Source of the DNA: Owenia fusiformis
Lineage: Eukaryota > Annelida > Polychaeta > Sabellida > Oweniidae
Assembly: GCA_903813345.2 (NCBI GenBank)
Contig: CAIIXF020000002.1
Coordinates: forward strand, 27,475,223-27,539,222
Reading direction: 5' to 3'
Length of the DNA stretch: 64,000 nucleotides
Below are positions 49,801-61,800 of this stretch, piece by piece. The position numbers were made by a program, and so were the translations under genes. Position 1 is the first letter of the stretch. Every line of letters starts with the position of its first letter. The notes under the pieces are model-generated. The model was not told where the DNA came from and ran no database searches. It saw only the letters and a program-made list of their open reading frames with translations.

Positions 49801-52800
49801 CAGTATTGCTTTGTATTTTCAAAGGAATGTGTACTTAATTATTATTTTTATGCTATTTATTTGTATTATTTTTATTTTCTATTGTGATGATACATGTCCT
49901 TGTTACGTCTCCATTGATTCCTCGTTCATTGTGTTCTTTGTAACAGTTATAATCAATAGATTTCATATTTGAAAATGACATCATTATTCAGTGACACATC
50001 ATTCCTAATGTATTTAACTCCTACTTCACATGCCAAGCCTTGTAGTAAGTGAAGTGAAAATCTCCAGAGTTTTTTTTGAGATCTTAGATTTAAATTTAAG
50101 AGACAACTACACGCAATAAGTGTTCTGAGCAGACACATACTATGAGTGGTGAATATGAAAATCAAGAGAGAGGCCAATTTCTTAAAAATAAGCCATAAAT
50201 TAAAAAATGAAGTCCAGTAATGCCAGTATGTTACCTAAATTGACCAATGTGTTGGGGAGAAGCAAATTTTGGGCCCTAAAAATATTTGGGTCTCAATTTG
50301 TTTTAGTCACAGCAAAGCCCCCCCCCCCCCCTCATATCCGCAACTGTATATTATCAGAAGGTTCATCTCATTTTTAATGATCTTACTCATCTATGGCAGG
50401 CATTGAAACTAAGCAATTATTTACTTTGGCAATGCAGGTTTTGAGCCCTTTTTTGACTGTGATAAGTGGTTTCACATTTAAATCTTCAGAGCAAAAATCA
50501 GAGTCAATAATGTCCCTCATCTTAAAATGATACTGACAAGTAATCGAACCATTATATCGACTTCTGAAGACAATGACATCTAAGTGCAATGTTACCAATT
50601 ATCTGAATAGTTGTCAAGGCAATGGTTTGAAAGAAAAATCTCTAACATGAGAGTGCTATTAGGAAACTTCATTTATACAGGGTGGTCCAAATAAATAGGA
50701 CCACCCATATTTCAAAAATAAATATTGATTTTGTTTATGGAAATATGTCATATTATATACCAATGGATAGGGAATTTACTTATCTTTAATTTGGTATATC
50801 ATGAGTTCAAATTTATTATAATGACAACCAGCGTCCATAATATTAGTGATGTCATTTTTGTTTCAAAACGGGGTTTTGCAAAACTTGTCAAACTCATTTC
50901 CATAAACATTTGTTCAATATGACCACCATTTTGATCAATTATAGCCCTCAAATTTGGCCTAAACTGGTCAATAGCATCATTGACTGAGGTATCTTCATCA
51001 TTCCATATTGAGCCCACATTGGCATTCTCAGTACCTCCATTGTATTTTTTTCTCACACTGAACCCGCATTGCCTATTTCACACTGAACCCACATTGCCTA
51101 TCTCACACTGAACCCGCATTGCCTATCTCACACTGAACCTGCATTGCCTATCTCACACTGAACCCGCATTGCCTATCTCACACTGAACCCACATTGCCTA
51201 TCTCACACTGAAGCCACATTGCCTATCTCACACTGAAGCCACATTGCCTATCTAACACTGAACCCACATTGCCTATCTCACACTGAACCCGCATTGCCTA
51301 TCTCACACTGAACCCACAATGCCTATCTCACACTGAACCCACATTGCCTATCTCACACTGAACCCACATTGCCTATCTCACACTGAACCCGCATTGCCTA
51401 TCTCACACTGAACCCGCATTGCCTATCTCACACTGAACCTGCATTGCCTATCTCACACTGAAGCCACATTGCCTATCTCACACTGAACCCACATTGCCTA
51501 TCTCACACTGAACCCACATTGCCTATCTCACACTGAACCCACATTGCCTATCTCACACTGAAGCCACATTGCCTATCTCACACTGAACCCACATTGTCTA
51601 TCTCACACTGAACCCACATTGCCTATCTCACAGGGAATCATTGTCAGCAAAAACAAGTAGCTACTTTTCATTGCAGGGGAGAAATTCTAGGCATGTATTT
51701 ACAAATGCTCGATTGCTAATAATAAATAAATGATTTGAGTACTCAACCGCATATACTTAAATAATCCATTATGCTAGTAATGTTTAGAATGGCATCCAAC
51801 CCTGAACAAAAGATTATACACTTCATATATGATATGTTCCTAGATTACAAAGATCCATGAAGTAAAAGGGACTGTATCAAAAACCTTGGTATTTATTTTC
51901 GATGAATAGAGTTCATTACATTTGATGGAGGGCATCAAGAACTGTCTCAACCATTTTCTATTTCTTCCCTGTCCTTATCGGATTCAGACCTCAGACTCGG
52001 ACTCTTTTTGGCATCTGGGGTTCCTGTTATACAGTAAGGTGAAATTGCTTTGTTGTGAAGCATTTTGATAAAAAGCTTTGTAATAAAGGATGTGCCTGTG
52101 TAACATGTTAAAAATACTTTGTTACAAATCTTTTTGACAAAAATTCTTCATACTGTGTAACTCGTAATATCTAGTATATAACATCCGTTTTAGCTTTTCG
52201 CAAGTTACAGGAAGTGCTAGTTATACTTGAGAAAAAAATCTATATCTCAAGCTAACCTATTACATATCTCTCTTGTAATATGACATCAACATACAATGTT
52301 CACCTAAGTATATTATCGGGTTGTCATGCCAATCATAGTTTGTCTGATGTCTTTTCTTTATGAAAGAGAGCACGAAGATAACCATGTAAGGTGAAAATGT
52401 CAAATCTTGGTACTTGTGATAATAAGTTGACTGAACCTATTCACAATACATACTGCATAAGTGGTAACTTTGCTTAATCATTTGATATGCCTATTGCCTA
52501 ATTTTTCCAATGTTCGGAAAATACATGTTGGAGATATTATCTTCATAATGTTATACAATGGGGAGTTTCTTGTCATAAGAAAAATTAAAATTAGGTAAAT
52601 GATAAAGTTTGACCATTCGGCAAATTACCCACTGGGATTAAATACCACTTACCGAAATCGCCATAATAAGCGCCCATCCCGCTTCACAGAGATCAAGAAA
52701 TATCGAGGAATGATCAAGTATTAACAAATATATCAGAAAAAATCAAATTTCCAAAGAAATATAGTGGCCAATGAGTACTTACACTAAAATGCAGAAAACA

Positions 52801-55800
52801 TGGCGCTTTTTGTAATTCGATCCATTCTCCCAATAAATATCTATCAGTGTGTGCCTACCACATCATACTAAGCTAATATTATCTCAAAATAGTCCATAAT
52901 GAATGAAGGAAATGATCACGTTTCAGACTTTTGTTTCGACATTTTACCAACTAGCGATTGTCAAGGTCAGGTCAAGGTCGTGATTTTTCTTGTTTCTTTT
53001 TGAGATATCTCGACTTTTACATGACTTTACATGAAAAATGATGATCTGTCATCAAATTAAAAAAATAAGGTATAACTTTAGATCGATGTCTAGCAGTCTA
53101 TAGCGGAAATATTGAAGATAATCGCGGAAAACAATTCTTTCACCTCGAGGGGCTCTGCTGGGGAGTTCTTCAATCACTGTCTATATAGTATTCTTGTTTT
53201 ATTTAAGCGATCTTTACCATATGCTCTCCAATAACGATACATATCATTATTGTAAAAATATGCTGTCACTTTCTTGCCAATAAGGCATTTTTGGCAGGAA
53301 AAATTCCCATACATGAAATTCTTGGGGATTTTTGACTTCTCTCATATATGGGCACTCTTTGTAATGGGTTACAATAGGAATTTCAATTTCAAAAGCGCCC
53401 TGGGCGCTTTTTACGGCGAATACAGTAGACTTAAATGAATGTTTTGATGAACAGACATTTCCAATAAATCCTGCAATCATTCAGATGTTCAAAGCATCTC
53501 TCTCACTGTGTTGAAGGACAGAGGTGGCTCACTACAATGCCTGTAATGGTGCCTCTTTTGGTGAACAAATTAAACCATTGTATATTAGCTTGATTTATGA
53601 TTGTCATACCTGGCAGGTAATACAATCTTTGTAAACAAAATTGAAATTGTAAGTAACATTTTTGCCCTGAAACTGTGAAAATGACATCATAATCAGGATT
53701 AACTTGGTTTGATTTGTCATGAACCATTTTGACATAAAGCTGTGTAATAAAGAATATTTTACCTGTGTAACAACTCAAAAATCCTGCGTTATGAAGATTT
53801 TTCGACAAAATCTTTTGAACGAAGCAAGGAACTTTAACATTGAGAATTTCCTCTTATATTTGAATAATTGTTTGGTTATAGGCAGCAACCAATTCACAGA
53901 TGGGAGTTAGGAAATGAGAAGAGAAATGGAGGTAAGTGACAATCTACCCTTGGGCCAAGAGGATAGTAGCAATAACTACACTCTGAGATTGATAAAATGA
54001 CATAATTCATAAGGAATTTTAGAATGTAAAAATGAGACCATTCGATTTTTCTATCTACAGGGGTTCTCTGCATTGATAATTATGACATCACAGCTGATGG
54101 AGTTCTTGATTTGATCGTTGGTCGTGACGATGGCCTGGTTGAGATATATGGATACGATGAGGCAGATGAACCAGTTCTTCGTCATAGCCATGTGAGTATA
54201 AAAAAGATGTCATGTCAGTATAATGACAATGTCATGTCAATATGATTGTAATGTCAGTAGGGCGTGTCCTATCAGTATGATTTCATATCAGTACAATGAT
54301 AATGTCATGCCAGTGTAATGATGTCTGTTTGATGTCATGTCACTTTGATGCTGTCATGTCAGTATGATATGTCATGTCAGTATGGTGTGTCATATCAATA
54401 CAGTGATAATGTCATGTCAGTACATTGTATAATGATGCCTGAATGATGTCATGTCACTTTGATGCTGCCATGTCAGTATGATATGTCATGTCATTATGGT
54501 GTGTCATATCAGTATGATGATAGTGTCATGTCAGTATGATGCTGTGTAATGTCAGTATGATATGTCATGTCAATATGGTGTGTCATATCAGTTTGATGAT
54601 AGTGTCATGTCAGTATGATGCTGTGTAATGTCAGTATGATATGTCATGTCAATGTGGCGTGTCATATCAGTATGATGATAGTATCATGTCAGTATGATGC
54701 TGTGTGCAGTATGATGAGAATATGTCAGTGTGATAATTTTCATGATTTTATTTTTTATTCACATAAATAACTTGTAAATAACAAAGATGATATTAGAAGA
54801 CATTTGTAGAATAAAAAAAATCTTTAATAATTTATGTGATTTTCATTGCTGTATTCTAGCAATGCAGTGAAAGTGTGACGTCAGTTCAGGGTGGTGTTGT
54901 TGCCTCGGCAGGATATGACGAGATTGTTTGTGCTACTTATGCAGGTAAAATAGCCCTTAGATCAAATCAATGAATTCTACAATGTAAAAATCAGGCTAGT
55001 TATTGATTGTCCTTGGTTCAAAATGAGCATAAATATTATTTCAGTTTGTTATTGTCCTGTTTAGAGATCATATTGCCAGATTGAAATAATAGAAATACAG
55101 TTGTATGTTACTTATATTAGGGATGGTGTTCAAAACTCGACAATTGTGGAAGAACGAAGTTAGTTTTGATAGGGATGGAGGGGGTAAATGAAATGCGAAA
55201 ATTGATCTTTTTATCTCAAGGGGGCTAGGGGATGGGGTGAGTTTAAGCGATATTGAAATTAACTTCATTTTTCAATAATTGTTGGATTGTTATGATTACC
55301 ATTGAAAATAGTATCATTCATTGAAAATAAAAACAATACATGTCTAAACTGTATACAAAATAGCAGTACATGTATAGGCATAGCCCTTGGTTTTGTGTGT
55401 ACTATGTGTACCTTGCATATTGAGGGAACACACAATATCCATAACAACATTCAATATCCATCGAAACACACACATAGTATCCATAGCAACACAATATTCA
55501 TAGAAAGTAAGGGACACAATATCCTTAGTAACTTACAGTATCCATAGAAAAATGCAATATCCTTAAAAACATACACTATCCTTAACATCATTCAGTATCC
55601 ATAAGAACAACCGATGTCCTAAGCATCATACAATATACTTTGCAACATACAGTATCCATAGAAACACAAAATTCTCTTAACAGCATACAGTATCCATGGA
55701 AACACACAATATCCTTTGCAACATACAATATCAATATTTGTAGGTGCATATTCATACTATCTTTTCTTTTTTAGGTTTCAAAAGCAAAAATGTGAAACAG

Positions 55801-58800
55801 ACTATAAACCACTAAAAAATGAATTTCCCTTTCAGTATATCCATATGTGCAGCAAGATTGCAGTTATCAAAGACAAATGTATTTTCATTTACTCTTAACA
55901 GTTTATTGTGTTTTTCTACACATTTAGATTCAGAGTAGACAGGACTCTGTCATTGTTTTAATTATATGTACCTTCAGGTAGTAGCATCAGTGTTAAGCAG
56001 ACCTAGTTTGAGACAATCATCAATTACTGTATAACCTTTAGTTTTTTTCAATTGTTTTACAGTACTTGTTCAGTGTAAAAGAAAATATATTTGCTTTATG
56101 TTAAAACTCTGTAAAGCATTCATAAAGTGATACAGGCTAATTGCAAAATGACCACATAAACTAACGTTAAATCTCCAGGTTGGCTATTTAGCCTGACAAC
56201 GGAGCAGTCAAGTTTTGATCGCACACTGGGTAACGAAGCTCCCAGAATGCTCAGCCAGGAGGCCAGTGCTAAAATAATCAATCTTAGGTAAAAATCAAAA
56301 TAATCCTCCTGTGGGGGTTCCACCCACCAAGGGGCCCTGGTGAAGGGACGTGCATATGTTACGCAAGTGGCTTGCTAGTATCCATTGTTACTATGTGTTG
56401 TGTTTACTACATGTGTTTTAATACATAGAATGATCTCAAAAAAGAATTTTAATTGGTAAAAGCCTTAATTATTTCAGTTTGTTGTAAGTCACTGCTCCAG
56501 GTTCCCCACTCCTATTTTTATGTCACCACCACAAGTATAGTGGTTGGTAATTCAGCAGTTGGTGTTTGGCATTCAGGGGTTGGTGTTTGATGCTTGGCAT
56601 CTGTAACAAATGGCAGGTGGTGCCATTTCGCATATTAATTCCTTGCCAGTTTGTCTATTTGGCTGTGTATGAAAAAATGGTAAAGGAGACATGAACACAT
56701 TAGGAGTTGAAACTGGAACTATTTTCTGAATATATGTTTTCTGGTTAACTTATCCTTCTCTTCCTAAATGATACATGTAGTAAGCACAACTCAATGTCAC
56801 CATCACATAGTATATTGCGAAGGTCACGTATTGTCAGACAGTGTTCTTTTAAATGGAACTTTTCATAATACAGGACCTCCATTAGATACTATGTGAGGTT
56901 GCATCTTACATATTTATATATATATACATGTATAGTAAAACCAGTCTGTGTGGGCACCTTGTACTTGTGAGTATCCACAGTTGGGCCTGACTTCTGGTCC
57001 AGCTGTCCGTGAAAGTTGTTGTCAGCGTGCAAGTGTGTATCGACCATGGGTTACCATGGCAACCTCCTCACCTTGATTCACAGATTGTTGTAAAAAGATG
57101 ATGCAATGAAATGAGGAATAAGATAAGGCTTTTAATTGAATGATTTATTTTGCCTTTCCATGTTCAGACTTTCATATAAAAATAGTATTTAAAAAAAATA
57201 AAATTTGATCATTGCAATCCTTCAGCAATATGCTGTCCCTTTTTACAAATCTCCATTATACAGTGAAACTTTTATTCACAAAAAAAGGTTTCTATTGCAG
57301 GCAGATTTTACAATATGTAACAGTTATCATTGTACTGTATTGTACAGTGGTTGAATGTAACATTCCAGTATTGCTTAAGTTGCAGACTTGGGTGGCTTTT
57401 GATTTTGTATTTTTGTTGAATTGTATGGTGATACATGTATTTTGTGAGTTTCTGCGAGTTTCAGCAATATTGGAATTAAAACTATAGTACTAATCTCAAA
57501 CATATTTACCAAACTTACTTTGCATGAAGCATGGGTGGTGAGGAAATTGCAGGCTGGAGTTAGGACCTTCAACATAGAATTTCCCATATTTTGCTTGCCT
57601 ATATGTATCGAAGCACATACCGGTTTGAATTACTAGAGTAGCATGAATGGAAAAACCAGTTGCTCAAAACAAGGAAACCCATAAAGCACAAGTCTCATTG
57701 TGGAAAATGTGTAAATGAGGGACAAATTAGGTCTTTTTGGCAAAATTGCACTGAGTTCTGAATTTTAAGATTTTCTGTTTTCTCCCTCATACTGTAAAAG
57801 CCCAAATTTTCGCTGACAAAAAATTTCACTATTTTAATTGTCAATCTTGGGCATTTAATTCCATTATTTGAAGAAATATCCAATTGAATTCAATGTTAAA
57901 TCAAATTTTCACGGTGCCTTTAATTTCATGGTCTAGCCTCTTCAGCGAACATAGTGAAAATTAGGGCACCTTGAAAATTTGGGCGTTTACGGTAATTGTT
58001 CATTTGTGCTACGAATAAAAAGATCAGTGCTTCAGCCATTTCAGATACCCTGGCATAACATATTAAGCAATGAAGAGTAGACTATTTAAACTCTTAATCC
58101 CAATTGCTTACACCCCTTTGCACATATGATATCCAAGATGGATCTGGAAGCTAAAAGGGGGTGGGGCAAAAATAATTTTTTAGGAATCAAAGATTTCTGG
58201 GCTCTTTTAATAGCTTTTGTACCTACTTTTTCCAAAATTGAAGCCATTTTTGTTTTCTTAATTTCTAAAAATGGCTCGCATTAGGGAGCAAGGCCCAGAT
58301 CCATCAGTGTATATTGTGGTGTATTATTGTGGTACTATTATTGTGGGGATAGACTGGAGACTTGATGTAAGATGCCTGCCCCTCCAATGAGCTGCATGAT
58401 ACACACTGTACAGTACACGGGGTGATCAATAATAATGTGTGTTTTTGTAATGTATACGTTTTCATAGCAGCAAAAACATCCTTTATTTACTGAACACCCC
58501 TTGTATTGCGACAAGTAGATAATAATGTAACCCCCTACCTGAGCCCATTTTTGGCCATCGCTCTAACCATACTGCATGTTGTACTAGGCTGGGTGTTGGG
58601 TATAACAACAGAGCCCCAGATAAAGGAGCAATCTAACACACCAGGGGGCACCACACAGTCGTATGTTGACAAAGCTGTGCATCAAAAAATAGGCACCTTA
58701 AAGTGAGTGAATAGACTAAAAATAGATGATAATAAATAATTTTGATTTTATCAAAGTACTTTCTTTAAGATGTGACATTTGATGATATGATTTTGTTAAA

Positions 58801-61800
58801 AGTCAAATTTGCTCTACGGTGGCTGTAGCTTCACTGCCTATCAATATATTTATGCTGCATATTTCTCTCGATTTTTGGAAGCTGCGGCCACTGTATGATT
58901 GCAGTAGATCAAATGTGACTGAGGCATAAGGAACACATAATTCTTGATATTTTATTATGAAATATTGGTTTCTTTTTCTGACACTAATTTTACTCATACA
59001 AGGGTGTAGACAGGACCTACAAATATGTAAGGCCTTACATAGGGTAAGGCGAAAATGAAGTTAAATGTAATACAATACTTTCATTTCTAATTTCATTTTC
59101 AAAGTTTCAGTCTATATTTTCCAGTAAAATGGCAAAGCGGTTGCCTTGTACTTGGCTACACCCTTGCTCATATGAGACACTACACTGTCTGCATTGAAAA
59201 CTCTTGTTTTTGATACTAAAATGATTTTAATTTTTATTCTGGACATTCAGCAGCTAGTAATGATTACTGTAGATGCTCTCTTTTAAAACTCAAATCAGAT
59301 TCTTGAAAAGGGTAATTTTCTCTGAGGATAATTCCCAGTCAACTTAAATCATTCCACGAATCAGATGATCACATCCTTTTCCTAACATGAGATGATTTTT
59401 AAACATGGTGACGAGAGATATAGTTAGACTTAAAGATGGCAGCAACAGTCTTGTCTGTTTAAAGAAAATATGAAAATAGAAGTACCAATACTGAACAAAT
59501 ATTTCACTCTATTGAGGTGAATACCTGTACATCTTTCACAAGTGATATTCCACGAAGCCCGAAGGGCAAGTGGAATATCACCTTGTGAAAGTGCTACAGG
59601 TATTCACCGAAAATAGAGTGAAATATTTGTTTTATTATATCACTGTCTAGCTAAACATCCCTAATATTATTAAGTCATTAAGTCTTCAGATATTTTTACG
59701 AATCTATACTCGGTTCGTCTGCCATTTTGACTTAAACTGAACTAAATTATTTACACTGAACGAAAACAAATTCTTTGAAAATTCCCGGGAGCGTGGGATA
59801 TCGCTAGATATCTCATGGTTGTCTTATCTGATTAGCATTGCCATAGAATATCGCCAGATATCCCACGACATTTGACCCGGTTTTGACCAATCATAATGTC
59901 GCTAGCTAGATAGCGATATAATAACGCCAGATATCCCACGACATGTGACCCGGTTTTGACCAATCATAATGTCGCTAGCTAGATAGTGATATAATAATGT
60001 CATATATCTGTCAACCTAGTGTATATGTTATTAAATGTTTGCACAAATGTACTATATTGTATATATGACTTGCTTGGGTTTCTGCATGCTTAATATGGTC
60101 TTCGTGCACTTGTACCAGTGTGACTTATATTTGGCATTTCTGGTTTTAACATGGTTCAGATAATATTGGAAGGCGAATATTTTTCAGGCAACTAAATTTT
60201 TTTTAAAATATTATATGACACATTATGTGTTATTAGTATTTTGCTACTTGGCACTCTATACTATACTATAGAATTATATGGTATATATTGAATCTCTTTA
60301 CCACGTCATGCAACTTTAAAGTAAAATCTCTTCTCTATATAGTTAGATATACTGGTACATTACAAGGAAGGTAAGGTTATATAATGTAATTAAGTTTGTA
60401 GCCCATTTAGCAGCATATAAATAACTAAAGCTAAACCAATATTTTAACTGATGAAAAATTATGAACAAAAATTCACTTCACTGCCATCTTTCATTCTGAA
60501 GTACATGTTTTTTTCTGGTTATATTTTTATTTTAATTAGTAACTATTTTACAAAATAAAAAAGTGTTCCACTTGGGAGGTGCTCCACTTATAGAGGTTTA
60601 TTTAACATTAAGTCAGTTGGTCTTGGAACTCTGAAAAGTGTTCCACTAACATAGGTGTACCCATCCAAGAGTAGTTCCACTTAACAGGTTTTACTTTATA
60701 AGAACCTCTATATGTCCTTATTAGGCAAGAATTAGAAGACCTCCAGCAGAAGGTTGTTAGGGAACGTGAACGCTACCAGACAACTGCACATAACAAGAAA
60801 GCCATCTCCGCTGTACCACACTTTAACATTAACGACAAATTCATCCTGAGTCGGGAAGATGCCAGTTACACGCTGAGTCTGGAAGTTCAAATGGCAATTG
60901 ATAATGTGCTGTTACAGGTGAGTTTATACACCCTTTATGCACCCTTTATGTTTATGTACTAGGGGTACCGCGAGCGCTCGAGTGCTCGAGCAATTCACCT
61001 CCGATACGAGCTGTATCGATACATAAAATAAATATCAGTCGTATCGTTTTTTGACCGGAAGTCCCTTCCTAAAGGGAGGGAAAAACTCAGAGCTTAGAGA
61101 TGACAGACAGTCATAGTTACGTATCTTCCTTGCCGCCTTCGTTTGCCCCGATTGTTCCCGAATACCACACGTCGTTTAGATGTTTTAATCGATGTTAGCA
61201 TATTTTACAACTTTCTTTGTTGTAAACGTAATCTGGCTGAAGTACTTCTGGCTTTACAAGTTTGAAAAATTAGAATAAAGTTAAGTTTTACTTCAATTTA
61301 AGCTGTATCATAGTATCGTTCGTATCGTATCGCGAGGTCAGTATCGTAGATACGTATCGATATTAAATTTATCGTATCGTGGTACCCCTATTATGTACCC
61401 TTCCTATCTCCAGTTTGAAATGATGAATTCTGTAAATGAAAAAGGCCAGTTCTAGAGGAGTTGATCAAAATTCACGATACTGTAGGTACTGTAACTACAT
61501 GGGCCAATGCAAATTTTGTCTGCCATCTGGAAAGTGTTTGTTGGTTGAAGAAATCAACCTTTTGGAATAAATGAGACTAATAATTGACGTGAATATATTT
61601 TCTCATTTACTTCTCTTCACAGGTTTTATACTCTATATTGTACTGTAGATTGGGTTAATTTGGCGCCCGCTTTAATTTGGCAAATTTGGCGAAATTGAAA
61701 AATTCGCCAATATAAATCTACGCCAAAATTTAGAATGAATCCCCGGGAATAATCTAGGGTATTTCGCCGAGTGTATTTAGGTAACTTCCGGTTTAGTTTT

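Larger units (their letters stand above)
45073..53881 (+). other. BBS7 intron 7, 8.8 kb
   Basis: The recognised repeats inside are listed separately. 48400-50670 and 51640-53880 hold no gene I can support. Near 47481 a MITE and near 50676 a transposase remnant are inserted. Confidence 0.6.
54945..58587 (+). other. BBS7 intron 10
   Basis: It holds a minisatellite at 55428, a GGTGTTTGG-type repeat at 56518 and an X-box-like site at 57050. The rest is AT-rich and unassigned. Confidence 0.6.
58703..60724 (+). other. BBS7 intron 11
   Basis: It holds the foldback elements at 59494 and 59632. Near 60550-60700 there is a run of GTTCCACTT motifs ending close to the acceptor. Confidence 0.6.

Noticed and set aside
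51050-51640. CRISPR-like regular repeats
   Set aside because: Units are contiguous with no spacers, and the genome is animal.
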